Shown here in pieces: positions 52,107-63,898 of a stretch of 64,000 nucleotides of DNA; position 1 is the first letter of the stretch; every line of letters begins with the position of its first letter. Source of the DNA: Blautia schinkii (GTDB lineage: Bacteria > Bacillota > Clostridia > Lachnospirales > Lachnospiraceae); the NCBI RefSeq assembly GCF_013304825.1, contig NZ_JAAWUO010000006.1, positions 92,665 through 156,664 on the forward strand. The letters run 5' to 3'. The notes under the pieces are model-generated. The model did not search any database. It was not told the origin of the DNA and saw only the letters and a list, made by a program, of their open reading frames with translations. A program made the position numbers and the translations under genes.

Positions 52107-52805
52107 ATGTATAATAATCAAATCGAAAAAAATATTTTGTATGAAGACAGAGATATTCTTGTCTGCAGAAAACCATCGGGAATGCCGGTACAGGCAGCGG
52201 GGATAGGAACCATGGATATGGAAAGTGCTTTGAAGAATTATCTTGCACAGAAGAATCCCGGAAAAATGCCGTATCTGGCGGTGATCCATCGCCTCGACCA
52301 GCCGGTAGAAGGGGTTCTTGTTTTTGCGAAAACATCCGGTGCGGCGGGAAATCTAAGCAAGCAGATCATGGCCGGGGGCGCAGGGAAGTATTATCTGGCA
52401 GTAACAGAAGGGAAGCCGGAGAAATCAGAGGGTACACTTACTGATTATCTGAAAAAGAACGGAAGGGCCAATATATCACAGACAGTACCTGCCAATACAC
52501 CGGGGGCGAAGAAAGCAATCCTTCATTATAAAGTACTGGATCAGAAGGAAATCAATGGAAAGATCCGTACACTTCTTAAGATCAAACTGGAAACAGGCCG
52601 CCATCATCAGATCCGTGTGCAGCTTTCACATGCAGGAATGCCGCTTCTTGGTGACCGAAAGTACAATCCGTCAGGGGAGAGAGGTGTATCCCTGGGATTA
52701 TGCTCCTGCGGCCTTGAGTTTAAGCATCCGAAAACAGGGAAGCAGATGAAGTTCGAAACAGAGCCTCAGGGCAGTGCATTTCTGGATTTTGTGAAAAAAC
52801 TGTAA
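52107..52805 (+). CDS. RluA-family pseudouridine synthase
   Basis: A 232-residue enzyme that turns uridine into pseudouridine in rRNA or tRNA. The catalytic motif HRLDQPVEGVLVFAKT holds the conserved Asp (D of HRLD), followed by KYYLAVTEG and ETGRHHQIRVQLSHAGMPLLGDRKY, the RluA signature. No S4 domain, so it belongs to the short single-domain group and the target site is unknown. It starts 85 bases after the long hairpin, with a GAAAGGAAG site. No clear promoter of its own apart from the AT-rich upstream region. Confidence 0.93.
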   Translation: MYNNQIEKNILYEDRDILVCRKPSGMPVQAAGIGTMDMESALKNYLAQKNPGKMPYLAVIHRLDQPVEGVLVFAKTSGAAGNLSKQIMAGGAGKYYLAVTEGKPEKSEGTLTDYLKKNGRANISQTVPANTPGAKKAILHYKVLDQKEINGKIRTLLKIKLETGRHHQIRVQLSHAGMPLLGDRKYNPSGERGVSLGLCSCGLEFKHPKTGKQMKFETEPQGSAFLDFVKKL

Positions 52806-52810
52806 AAACT

Positions 52811-52839
52811 CTGGACGGAAATACGAAAAAGTGTATAAT
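52811..52839 (+). promoter_or_regulatory. Promoter of the sugar-binding lipoprotein gene
   Basis: CTGGAC (52811-52816), 17-base spacer, TATAAT (52834-52839). The leader of about 100 bases contains the stem GTTACTGT/ACAGTAAC (near 52884 and 52915). Confidence 0.65.
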
Positions 52840-52945
52840 GTAAAAAGCGAGTAACCAAATGTAAGATTTTTGTAAAGTATACGTTACTGTGGACGGATAA
52901 GAGAGGCCATGAAGAACAGTAACCAGCGAGGAAGAGGAGATTACA

Positions 52946-54043
52946 ATGAAAAGAGTTGCAGTAATGTCAGTGGCCTTGTTGGCTGCGGCGACTCTGCTGA
53001 CAGGATGTCAGAAGGAAGAAGTAGAGAAGCTAGTTGCACCGCTTGTTGCAGATGTCCAGGAGACTCCTGAAGCACAGGAGATGGAAGAAGAGAAGAATCC
53101 GGCGATTCCTGAGATCGATGACAGCCTGTCGATTGAGGCAGGAGCGAGGATCGCAGTTGTGAGTAAGAGTACGAAGGGTGAATTCTGGGATAAAGTAAAA
53201 GAAGGAATGCAGGCTGCTGTCAAGGATGTGAACGCAGCTTATGGTTTTAAGAAAGATGACCAGATCACAATGACCTTTGAAGGGCCGGACAATGAAGAGG
53301 ACGTAGAGAGCCAGATCAATACACTTGATGCAGTTATTGCGGAGAATCCGTCCGTTGTATGCCTTTCTGCCGGGGATATGGAATCCTGCCAGGCACAGCT
53401 TGAGGCTGCTAGGGAGAACGGAATCCCGGTGATCGCTTTTGATTCCAATGTCAGCGATACGAAGCTGGTGAAGGCTTTTCGCGGAACAGATAATGTGCAG
53501 ATCGGTAAATATGCAGCGTATAAATTGGGAAGTGCCATTGGAAAAATGGGAAATGTAGCTGTTTTTGCAGCACAGGAGAAGACTCAGAGCTCCCAGGAAC
53601 GTGTACAGGGCTTTCTGGATAACATTGCGAACTACACAGATATCAAGGTTGTTGAGACAATTTATTCCGATCAGGTTGATGATATGAAAGCAGCCATGCA
53701 GGAAGTTCTTGATAAATACCCGGCACTGGATGGTGTTTTCTGCACCAATGCCGATGTATCGGAGATGTTCCTGTCTGTGAATAAAGATACAGGTGATAAT
53801 AAGGTTGCCATGGTTGGCGTAGATGCAACCAGCAAGCAGCAGGAAGCGGTTAAGAGCGGAGACGAACTTGGCATTCTTTCACAGAATCCTTATGCAATGG
53901 GATATCAGACCATGTGGGCTGCGATCCAGGCAACAGCACCTAAGAAAGAAGTAAAAATTGAGAAAAAAGTTCTGCTTGACCCGGCGTGGATCGATGCAGA
54001 GAATATTGAAAGCGAAGATTACGCAAATTATATCTATAATTAA
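52946..54043 (+). CDS. Ribose-type (RbsB-like) substrate-binding lipoprotein
   Basis: A 365-residue lipoprotein (lipobox TLLTGC, Cys21), with a charged linker and a periplasmic-binding fold type I domain (about 70-345): IAVVSKSTKGEFWDKVKEGM, GIPVIAFDSNVS, GVFCTNADVSEMF and VAMVGVDATSKQQEAV. The family binds ribose, galactose, autoinducer-2 or similar sugars. There is no ABC ATPase or permease beside it, so it either serves a transporter elsewhere or is a receptor. It has its own promoter and terminator. Confidence 0.9.
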   Translation: MKRVAVMSVALLAAATLLTGCQKEEVEKLVAPLVADVQETPEAQEMEEEKNPAIPEIDDSLSIEAGARIAVVSKSTKGEFWDKVKEGMQAAVKDVNAAYGFKKDDQITMTFEGPDNEEDVESQINTLDAVIAENPSVVCLSAGDMESCQAQLEAARENGIPVIAFDSNVSDTKLVKAFRGTDNVQIGKYAAYKLGSAIGKMGNVAVFAAQEKTQSSQERVQGFLDNIANYTDIKVVETIYSDQVDDMKAAMQEVLDKYPALDGVFCTNADVSEMFLSVNKDTGDNKVAMVGVDATSKQQEAVKSGDELGILSQNPYAMGYQTMWAAIQATAPKKEVKIEKKVLLDPAWIDAENIESEDYANYIYN

Positions 54044-54068
54044 AAGATAACCGGAACAGCTACATAAA

Positions 54069-54129
54069 AGAGTCATCTGTCAGATAAAGACGCAGAAGAG
54101 GTTTTTATCTGGAAGATGATTCTTTTTTT
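54069..54129 (+). terminator. Terminator after the sugar-binding lipoprotein gene
   Basis: GAGTCATCT/AGATGATTC outer stem, CAGATAAA/TTTATCTG inner stem, then TTTTTTT. Confidence 0.9.
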
Positions 54130-54257
54130 ATGTATAAAAATAAAAAACACGAACAGAATAAATAAACAAAAAGTCTCTGCAAAACGGCAAAAATATAACA
54201 AAATCGACGATATTTTAACGGAAAATAAATTATAAATATAACAATTGCATAAAAATA

Positions 54258-54286
54258 TTGTTTTACAGATACAATTATGGTACAAT
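54258..54286 (+). promoter_or_regulatory. Promoter of the V-ATPase operon
   Basis: TTGTTT (54258-54263), 17-base spacer, TACAAT (54281-54286). A start near 54293 leaves about 20 bases before the first gene and rules out longer versions of it. Confidence 0.75.
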
Positions 54287-54313
54287 TTGGATATGCAGAG
54301 AGGCGGTGATCAG

Positions 54314-54622
54314 ATGATCCAGGAAACGATCAAGGCAGTGAAAGAAGCGGAGGCTAAAGCACAGCAGAAAATAAAAGATGCATCCGTTCGTGCACAGAGT
54401 ATCGTCAGCGAGGCTGAGAAAGAGGCGGAGGAGATTATCAGAAAGGCGGAGACAACCGCTGCCGGACAAGCGGCATCTGATATGAAAGCTGCTGAGGAGC
54501 GTGCACACAGTACAGAGAACACTGTCGATGAACAGGTAAAGGAGGAACTTGCAGCTTTGAAAAAGAAAGCGGAGTCGAAGCGTGAGCAGGCGATCCAGGC
54601 AGTAATGGACAGTTTGTTCTGA
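54314..54622 (+). CDS. V-type ATP synthase subunit H (peripheral stalk, NtpF/AhaH-like)
   Basis: A 102-residue, nearly all-helical, Ala/Glu/Lys-rich coiled coil (KAVKEAEAKAQQKIKDAS...). It forms the peripheral stalk with subunit E. The ATG at 54314 is used because the promoter ends just upstream and GAGGCGGTG provides the ribosome site. First of nine genes in the order H-I-K-E-C-F-A-B-D. Confidence 0.85.
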   Translation: MIQETIKAVKEAEAKAQQKIKDASVRAQSIVSEAEKEAEEIIRKAETTAAGQAASDMKAAEERAHSTENTVDEQVKEELAALKKKAESKREQAIQAVMDSLF

Positions 54623-54638
54623 GAGGGGGAATGCGAAA

Positions 54639-57120
<2,482 letters not shown>

Positions 57121-57140
57121 TTTATCAGGAGGGGCAGAGC

Positions 57141-57734
57141 ATGACAGGATTAGAGAAGATGGTGAGCCAGATTCTTGAAGAGGCCGATGCTTCTGCAGCT
57201 GTTACGATCAGTGATGCGGAGAAAAAAGCCGCGGAGATCCTGGATGAAGCCGGAAAGAAAGCAGATGAGATCCGGCAGCAGCGGGAGGAACAGTCCAGGG
57301 CAAAGGTAAAAAGTTATGACGAGCGTACAGCTTCTGCGGCAGATATGAAGAGACGTACCGCAGTTCTTGCTGCCAGGCAGGAACTGATCGGAAGCGTGAT
57401 CGCAGATGCCTGTGAACGTGTGAAGAATCTGGATGAAGAGAAATATTTTGAGATCCTTAAAAATATGGCTGGGAAATATCTTCTTCCTAAAGATGGGGAG
57501 ATCTGTTTTTCCCGGAAGGATCTGGAACGGATGCCGGCAGATTTCCGTGAGGAGATCAGGAGCATGGCTGAGAAAAAGGGCGGCGCGCTGGAGTTTTCCG
57601 GTGAAGCCAGAAATATAGATGGAGGTTTCATCTTGGTATACGGCGGTATTGAGGAGAATTGTTCAATTGATGCTGTATTTGCTGAGAAACGGGATGAACT
57701 TCTGGATCAGGTAAGAAAGATTTTGTTTGCGTAA
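57141..57734 (+). CDS. ntpE: V-type ATP synthase subunit E (peripheral stalk)
   Basis: A 197-residue protein with a long N-terminal coiled coil (about 1-95) and a globular C-terminal domain that binds subunit B. ATG at 57141 is behind ATCAGGAGGGG; a TTG eight codons upstream is less likely. It pairs with subunit H. Confidence 0.9.
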   Translation: MTGLEKMVSQILEEADASAAVTISDAEKKAAEILDEAGKKADEIRQQREEQSRAKVKSYDERTASAADMKRRTAVLAARQELIGSVIADACERVKNLDEEKYFEILKNMAGKYLLPKDGEICFSRKDLERMPADFREEIRSMAEKKGGALEFSGEARNIDGGFILVYGGIEENCSIDAVFAEKRDELLDQVRKILFA

Positions 57735-57764
57735 AACACCATCGCAAGAAGGAGGGCGTGAAAT

Positions 57765-58736
57765 ATGTTTGGTGAAGATTATGCCTATGCGGTGGCGCGG
57801 ATACGTGTTCTGGAGACCGGACTTTTGAATCAGGCAGCGATCGAGCAGCTTCTGGCATGTCAGGATGAACAGCAGTGCCTGCAGCTTCTCACTGAGAAAG
57901 GCTGGGGAAATGGTGATCCTGCGGCAGGAGCAGATGCGATCCTTTCCAGGGAAAGGGAGAAGATATGGGAGATCATGGATTCTCTGGTAGCGGACAGATC
58001 TGTATTTTCCGTTCTTTCCTATCAGGATCTTTTCCATAACCTGAAGGCTGCAGTGAAAGCCAGTATTCTGGCTGGTGCAGTACCGAATATTTTTTTCAGT
58101 GATTGCGCTGTTGACGGGGAAGATATGGTAAAGTTCCTGAAAGATAAGGAATATGACCGTTTTCCGGAATATATGAGGGAAACAGCCAGAGAAGCGTATG
58201 AGACTTTTCTGTATACAAGAGACGGTCAGCTTGCGGATATTATTGTTGACAGGGCAGCACTGGATGCCATAAAAAAAGCCGGGGAACGGTCAAAAGAGGA
58301 GATCGTCCGGCAGTATGCGGAATCCACGGTAGCAGTAGCAGATATCCGGATCGCAGTACGTGCCTGCAAAACAGGAAAAAGTTCGGATTTTATGAAGAAA
58401 GCCATGGCAGAATGTGACACGCTGGATAAGGAGAGGCTGATCCATGCAGCAGTAAGCGGAATGGATCAGATCATGAGTTATCTGGCAGAAACGAAATATG
58501 TGGACGGGGCACAGGCACTGGCAGAGTCGGCATCAGCTTTTGAGAGATGGTGCGACAACCAGATCATGGAAACGATCCGTCCACAGCTGTACAATTCATT
58601 TTCACTGGGACCGCTGGTAGCTTATGTACTTGCCAGAGAAAATGAGATCAAGACGGTGCGGATCATTCTTACCGGAAAGCGCAGCGGCCTTCCGGAAGAG
58701 TTTATCCGGGAAAGGGCAAGGGAGATGTATGTATAA
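57765..58736 (+). CDS. ntpC: V-type ATP synthase subunit C (d subunit, rotor adaptor)
   Basis: A 323-residue, helical subunit that couples the K-ring to the central shaft. The AYAVARIRVLE start and RILLTGKRSGLPEEFIRERAREMYV-like end (positions 299-323) match the family. It overlaps the next gene by eight bases. Confidence 0.93.
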   Translation: MFGEDYAYAVARIRVLETGLLNQAAIEQLLACQDEQQCLQLLTEKGWGNGDPAAGADAILSREREKIWEIMDSLVADRSVFSVLSYQDLFHNLKAAVKASILAGAVPNIFFSDCAVDGEDMVKFLKDKEYDRFPEYMRETAREAYETFLYTRDGQLADIIVDRAALDAIKKAGERSKEEIVRQYAESTVAVADIRIAVRACKTGKSSDFMKKAMAECDTLDKERLIHAAVSGMDQIMSYLAETKYVDGAQALAESASAFERWCDNQIMETIRPQLYNSFSLGPLVAYVLARENEIKTVRIILTGKRSGLPEEFIRERAREMYV

Positions 58737-59049
58737 GATCGCAGTTTTAGGTGATTATAACAGCATTTACGGGTTTGCAGCTCTTGGCCTTGATACTTTT
58801 CCGGTGGAGGATCCCCAGGAGGGACGGGAGAAGCTTAACCGTCTGGCAGCTGATGAATATGCAGTTATTTATATTACGGAACAGTTGGCGGAACAGCTTT
58901 CCGCAGAGATCAGCAGATACAGTGAGACACTGATTCCGGCAATTATCCAGATTCCGGGAATTTCCGGGAATACAGGTGCCGGTATCGAAAATGTGAAGAA
59001 ATCTGTGGAGACAGCAGTTGGTTCTGATATTCTTTTCAGTAATGAGTGA
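58729..59049 (+). CDS. ntpG: V-type ATP synthase subunit F (central shaft)
   Basis: A 106-residue protein of the Rossmann-like subunit F family (KIAVLGDYNSIYGFAALGLD, AVIYITEQLAE, PAIIQIPG). It sits in the central shaft with subunit D. The ATG at 58729 lies inside the end of subunit C. The symbol follows the Enterococcus naming, in which subunit F is ntpG. Confidence 0.9.
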   Translation: MYKIAVLGDYNSIYGFAALGLDTFPVEDPQEGREKLNRLAADEYAVIYITEQLAEQLSAEISRYSETLIPAIIQIPGISGNTGAGIENVKKSVETAVGSDILFSNE

Positions 59050-59073
59050 CAAGAAAGCAGGTGATTGGTTCAG

Positions 59074-60843
59074 ATGAGCAGAGGAACCATTAAAAAAGTA
59101 GCAGGCCCGCTGGTAATTGCCAAGGGTATGCGAGATGCGAATATGTACGACGTGGTCCGTGTAAGCGATCAGCGTCTGATCGGTGAGATCATTGAGATGC
59201 ACGAAGATGAGGCTTCCATACAGGTATATGAGGAGACTTCAGGACTTCGTCCGGGAGAACCGGTAGAGTCAATGGAAGTTCCGCTTTCTGTAGAGCTGGG
59301 ACCTGGCCTTATTACAAGTATTTACGATGGAATCCAGCGTCCGCTGGACGATATCATGAAAGTAGCAGGCAGCAACAATCTGAAACGTGGTGTTGAGGTA
59401 CCTGCACTGAAACGAGACAAAAAATGGAACTTTGTTCCGACAGCGAAAGTTGGAGATGAGCTGGAAGGCGGCGATGTTCTCGGAACTGTTCAGGAAACCA
59501 TTGTTGTTACACAGAAGATCATGGTTCCTCCGAATATGAAGGGAACTTTGAAAGAAATTAAATCCGGCGAATTCACAGTGGATGAGACGATTGCGGTTCT
59601 TTCAACTGCAAATGGGGACAAGGAGCTGACACTGATGCAGCACTGGCCTGTACGACGTGGCCGCCCATATAAGAAAAAACTTCCGCCTGCAAAACCTCTG
59701 GTAACAGGACAGCGTGTTATTGATACCATGTTTCCAATCGCAAAAGGCGGCGTTGCAGCAGTTCCGGGACCTTTTGGAAGCGGTAAAACAGTTATCCAGC
59801 ATCAGCTTGCAAAATGGGCTGAGGCAGATATTGTGGTTTATATCGGCTGCGGTGAGCGTGGAAACGAGATGACAGATGTTCTGAACGAGTTTCCGGAGCT
59901 GAAGGACCCGAAAACAGGACAGTCTCTGATGGAGCGTACTGTTCTGATCGCCAACACCTCAGACATGCCGGTTGCGGCACGTGAGGCTTCTATTTATACA
60001 GGTATCACCATTGCAGAGTATTTCCGTGATATGGGTTATTCCGTAGCTCTGATGGCAGATTCCACATCCAGATGGGCCGAGGCTCTCCGTGAGATGTCCG
60101 GACGACTGGAGGAGATGCCGGGTGAGGAGGGTTATCCGGCATATCTTGGCTCCCGTCTTGCACAGTTCTACGAGCGTGCAGGCCATGTGATCTGCAGCGG
60201 AAAGGACGGAAGAGAGGGTGCGCTGACAGCCATCGGTGCTGTATCACCTCCTGGTGGTGATATTTCCGAGCCTGTTTCCCAGGCAACCCTTCGAATCGTA
60301 AAGGTATTCTGGGGACTGGATGCGAATCTTGCATACAAACGTCATTTCCCGGCTATTAACTGGCTGACCAGCTATTCTCTGTATCTGGATAGCGTAGGCG
60401 GCTGGTTTGATGAGAATGTGGCATCGGACTGGATGAAGCTTCGTCAGAAAATGATGACTCTTCTTCAGGAAGAAGCAGAACTTGAGGAAATCGTAAAGAT
60501 GGTAGGTATGGACGCACTTTCACCTGGTGACCGCCTGAAAATGGAGGCAGCCCGTTCTATCCGTGAGGATTTCCTTCACCAGAACTCTTTCCATGAGATC
60601 GATACCTATACATCTCTGGAAAAACAGCACAATATGATGCGTCTGGTACTTGCGTTTTATGATGCTGGCGTGGATGCGCTGAAGCAGGGAGCTGATATCA
60701 ACGACATCGTAAAACTGCCGGTTCGTGAGCAGATCGGCCGTTACAAATATACGAAAGAGGATGAGCTGGCAGCAGAATATGAAAAAGTAACACGTCAGCT
60801 TGCAGGAGAGATTGCAGAACTTCTGAGAAAGGAGGGCCTGTAA
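59074..60843 (+). CDS. ntpA: V-type ATP synthase subunit A (catalytic)
   Basis: The 589-residue catalytic subunit. Walker [15 protein letters not shown], the long non-homologous insert typical of V/A-type A subunits (about 110-190), the GERGNEM catalytic Glu and the arginine-rich [18 protein letters not shown] are present. ATG at 59074 is behind GCAGGTGA; a TTG at 59065 overlaps that site. Confidence 0.98.
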   Translation: MSRGTIKKVAGPLVIAKGMRDANMYDVVRVSDQRLIGEIIEMHEDEASIQVYEETSGLRPGEPVESMEVPLSVELGPGLITSIYDGIQRPLDDIMKVAGSNNLKRGVEVPALKRDKKWNFVPTAKVGDELEGGDVLGTVQETIVVTQKIMVPPNMKGTLKEIKSGEFTVDETIAVLSTANGDKELTLMQHWPVRRGRPYKKKLPPAKPLVTGQRVIDTMFPIAKGGVAAVPGPFGSGKTVIQHQLAKWAEADIVVYIGCGERGNEMTDVLNEFPELKDPKTGQSLMERTVLIANTSDMPVAAREASIYTGITIAEYFRDMGYSVALMADSTSRWAEALREMSGRLEEMPGEEGYPAYLGSRLAQFYERAGHVICSGKDGREGALTAIGAVSPPGGDISEPVSQATLRIVKVFWGLDANLAYKRHFPAINWLTSYSLYLDSVGGWFDENVASDWMKLRQKMMTLLQEEAELEEIVKMVGMDALSPGDRLKMEAARSIREDFLHQNSFHEIDTYTSLEKQHNMMRLVLAFYDAGVDALKQGADINDIVKLPVREQIGRYKYTKEDELAAEYEKVTRQLAGEIAELLRKEGL

Positions 60844-60844
60844 A

Positions 60845-62218
60845 ATGCCAAAAGAATATAGAACCATACAGGAAGTTGCCGGCCCTTTGATGCTGGTACG
60901 TGGCGTTGAAGACGTGGCATTTGACGAGCTTGGTGAGATTGAGCTTGCCGATGGCGAAACGAGAAGATGCCGTGTTCTGGAGATCGACGGAAGCAATGCA
61001 CTGGTGCAGCTGTTTGAGAGTTCCACAGGTATCAACCTTTCCAACAGTAAGGTACGTTTTCTGGGACGAAGCATGGAGCTTGGCGTATCCGGCGACATGC
61101 TGGGCCGTGTTTTTGACGGTCTGGGCCGACCGATCGATGATGGCCCTGAGATCCTTCCGGAAGAGAGAAGAGATATCAACGGACTTCCGATGAACCCTGC
61201 AGCCAGAAGTTATCCGGAGGAGTTTATCCAGACCGGTGTATCTGCGATCGACGGACTGAATACACTGGTTCGTGGACAGAAGCTGCCGATCTTCTCAGCA
61301 TCCGGTCTTCCTCATGCACAGCTTGCAGCACAGATCGCAAGACAGGCGAAGGTTCGTGGAAAAGATGAGCAGTTTGCGGTTGTATTTGCTGCCATGGGTA
61401 TTACTTTCGAGGAGTCAAACTTCTTTGTAGAGAGCTTTAAGGAAACCGGAGCGATAGACCGTACTGTTCTTTTTGTAAACCTGGCAAATGACCCGGCTGT
61501 TGAGCGTATCGCTACTCCGCGAATGGCACTGACAGCAGCAGAGTATCTTGCCTTCGAAAAAGACATGCACGTACTGGTAATCCTTACAGATATTACAAAC
61601 TATGCGGATGCTCTCCGTGAGGTTTCCGCAGCGCGTAAAGAGGTTCCTGGACGTCGTGGTTATCCCGGATATATGTACACGGACCTTGCTTCTCTTTATG
61701 AGCGCGCAGGCCGTCAGAAGGGAAAAGCAGGAAGTATCACCATGGTTCCGATCCTGACCATGCCTGAGGATGACAAGACTCATCCGATTCCTGACCTTAC
61801 CGGCTACATCACAGAGGGACAGATCATCCTGAGCCGTGAGCTTTACCGCAAAGGAATCACACCGCCGATTGATGTTCTTCCGTCTCTGTCACGACTGAAG
61901 GATAAAGGTATCGGTGAAGGCAAAACAAGAGCGGATCATGCCAACACCATGAACCAGCTGTTTGCTGCATATGCCCGTGGTAAAGAGGCCAAAGAGCTGA
62001 TGACCATTCTTGGCGAGGCTGCTCTCTCTGATATTGATCTTATTTATGCAAAATTTGCAGATGCTTTTGAAAAGGAATATGTTTCCCAGGGCTATCAGGC
62101 AAACCGTGATATTGAGGAGACACTGGCGATTGGCTGGAAGCTGCTTTCCATTCTTCCGAGAAGCGAGCTGAAACGTATCGATGACAAATTCCTTGACCAG
62201 TATTACGGAAAAGTATAA
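60845..62218 (+). CDS. ntpB: V-type ATP synthase subunit B (regulatory)
   Basis: The 457-residue non-catalytic nucleotide-fold subunit. It lacks the Walker A lysine motif ([19 protein letters not shown] instead), as expected, and has the conserved arginine-finger segment [17 protein letters not shown]. One base after subunit A. Confidence 0.98.
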   Translation: MPKEYRTIQEVAGPLMLVRGVEDVAFDELGEIELADGETRRCRVLEIDGSNALVQLFESSTGINLSNSKVRFLGRSMELGVSGDMLGRVFDGLGRPIDDGPEILPEERRDINGLPMNPAARSYPEEFIQTGVSAIDGLNTLVRGQKLPIFSASGLPHAQLAAQIARQAKVRGKDEQFAVVFAAMGITFEESNFFVESFKETGAIDRTVLFVNLANDPAVERIATPRMALTAAEYLAFEKDMHVLVILTDITNYADALREVSAARKEVPGRRGYPGYMYTDLASLYERAGRQKGKAGSITMVPILTMPEDDKTHPIPDLTGYITEGQIILSRELYRKGITPPIDVLPSLSRLKDKGIGEGKTRADHANTMNQLFAAYARGKEAKELMTILGEAALSDIDLIYAKFADAFEKEYVSQGYQANRDIEETLAIGWKLLSILPRSELKRIDDKFLDQYYGKV

Positions 62219-62232
62219 AGGGGGAATGATTT

Positions 62233-62907
62233 GTGGCATCAACACAGGTGAATCCTACCCGTATGGAGCTTACGAAGCAGAAAAAAAAGCTGGTGACTGC
62301 AGTGCGCGGACACAAGCTTCTGAAGGATAAGCGAGATGAGCTGATGAGACAGTTTCTGGACCTGGTACGCGAGAACATGGAGTTGCGTCAGAAGGTAGAG
62401 GCTGGTATCCGAAGTGCCAATACCAATTTTGTTATTGCAAAAGCCGGAATGTCGGAGGAAACTCTGAATACGGCACTGATGGCTCCCAAGCAGGAAGTTT
62501 ATCTGGAAACCGGAAAAAAGAATGTCATGAGTGTGGATATTCCTGTTTTTGAATATAAAACAAGAACACCGGATGCTAACGATATCTATTCCTATGGTTT
62601 TGCTTTTACCTCCAGTGATCTGGACGGAGCGGTGAAATCCCTGGAGGATATACTTCCTGACATGCTTCGTCTGGCAGAAGTGGAAAAAGCCTGCCAGCTG
62701 ATGGCTTCCGAGATCGAGAAGACCAGACGACGTGTAAATGCTCTGGAGCACGTAATTATACCGGAAGCTCAGGCAAACATCAAATACATCACCATGAAGC
62801 TGGATGAAAATGAGAGAAGTACGCAGATTCGACTGATGAAGGTGAAGGATATGATGCTTGAAGAGGCTCATCACTACAAAGAGCGGGAGGCAGAACGCGG
62901 AGCGTAA
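62233..62907 (+). CDS. ntpD: V-type ATP synthase subunit D (central shaft)
   Basis: A 224-residue coiled-coil shaft protein that rotates inside the A3B3 ring (NPTRMELTKQKKKLVTAVRGHKLLKDKRDEL at about 5-35). Starts with GTG at 62233 behind AAAGGGGGAAT. Last gene of the operon, followed by a terminator. Confidence 0.95.
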   Translation: MASTQVNPTRMELTKQKKKLVTAVRGHKLLKDKRDELMRQFLDLVRENMELRQKVEAGIRSANTNFVIAKAGMSEETLNTALMAPKQEVYLETGKKNVMSVDIPVFEYKTRTPDANDIYSYGFAFTSSDLDGAVKSLEDILPDMLRLAEVEKACQLMASEIEKTRRRVNALEHVIIPEAQANIKYITMKLDENERSTQIRLMKVKDMMLEEAHHYKEREAERGA

Positions 62908-62970
62908 AGAACAGGAATCGTATCAGAAAAAGGAAAATTTATTATAGAAAGTTTTTAAGCAACGGGAAGG

Positions 62971-63017
62971 AAAACGTCTCTGTACTGTGGTATTTTTGGC
63001 AGTGCAGGGGCGTTTTG
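62971..63017 (+). terminator. Terminator of the V-ATPase operon
   Basis: AAAACG (62971)/CGTTTT (63011) with CTCTG/CAGGGG-type inner pairing and a T-rich loop. Confidence 0.75.
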
Positions 63018-63141
63018 CGTAAGACAAATATTTGGGGCAGGCAGACACAGATAACAACAGGAATAAAAAGGAATCATCTGTATTGTCTGCAGGAAAATAA
63101 AGAGAGGAAGAGGTGAATGCTGGTTTAACAGCAAGGTATAT

Positions 63142-63690
63142 ATGAGTATTTTACATTCAATACAAAATCTGGACGGAGAGATTCTGCTTCTGATCCAGCA
63201 ATATCTTCGGTCAGATATTCTTACACCGGTTATGAAAATGATCACATTTCTGGGAAACGGAGGCTGGTTCTGGATCCTGTGTGCAGTGATCCTTCTGGTG
63301 AGTTCGAAGACCAGAAAAGTGGGATGCGCAGCATCTTTATCAATTATATTTGGAGCTCTTGTCACCAATGTACTTCTTAAGAATCTGGTAGCAAGAGCAA
63401 GGCCTTTTGCAGTGATCGATGCTCTGACTCCGCTGATCGCAAAACCGACAGATTTTTCTTTCCCGTCAGGACATACGACAGCATCTTTTGCAGTTGCGTT
63501 GGTGATAGCGCGGATGTTTCCGAAGAAATACGGTGTTCCGGCAGTGATCCTGGCTGCACTTGTGGCTTTTTCCAGGCTGTATCTGGGGGTTCATTATCCT
63601 ACGGATGTTCTTGCCGGATTCCTGGTGGCACTGGCGGGCAGTACGTTGTCTGTGTGGTTGGTAAGGAAAAAAGACCCTCATGCACTTTAA
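63142..63690 (+). CDS. PAP2-family membrane phosphatase (undecaprenyl-diphosphatase-like)
   Basis: A 182-residue protein with five or six membrane helices and the full acid phosphatase signature: KNLVARARPF (C1), PSGHTTASF (C2, catalytic His) and SRLYLGVHYPTDVLAG (C3). Similar proteins (BcrC/YbjG) recycle undecaprenyl diphosphate for wall synthesis, while others act on phosphatidic acid or phosphatidylglycerol phosphate; the sequence does not decide. Stand-alone gene, weak ribosome site (GCAAGG). Confidence 0.9.
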   Translation: MSILHSIQNLDGEILLLIQQYLRSDILTPVMKMITFLGNGGWFWILCAVILLVSSKTRKVGCAASLSIIFGALVTNVLLKNLVARARPFAVIDALTPLIAKPTDFSFPSGHTTASFAVALVIARMFPKKYGVPAVILAALVAFSRLYLGVHYPTDVLAGFLVALAGSTLSVWLVRKKDPHAL

Positions 63691-63702
63691 CAAGATAAAG
63701 TA

Positions 63703-63898
63703 TTGACACGTGGAAGTTGAACGAGGTACAATAAAACGCAAGGCAATAATTCCTGGAATTGCTATAGAAACAGAGTGTTCTGAGAGATCAATAATTACCT
63801 GGAACGTTATAAATCGGATAAAAGGAGGATGATATAAGCAACTAAATATATTGTAAAAAGATATTAAATGTGTTTAAATATACTTATGGAGGTATATT
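63703..63898 (+). promoter_or_regulatory. Promoter and ribosome site of an interrupted downstream gene
   Basis: TTGACA (63703-63708), 18-base spacer, TACAAT (63727-63732). The leader holds two near-identical words, CAATAATTCCTGGAA (about 63744) and CAATAATTACCTGGAA (about 63790). A consensus AAAGGAGG (63820-63827) follows, but ATGATATAA closes after two codons and no gene begins there. The bases after it probably belong to the insertion element. Confidence 0.5.
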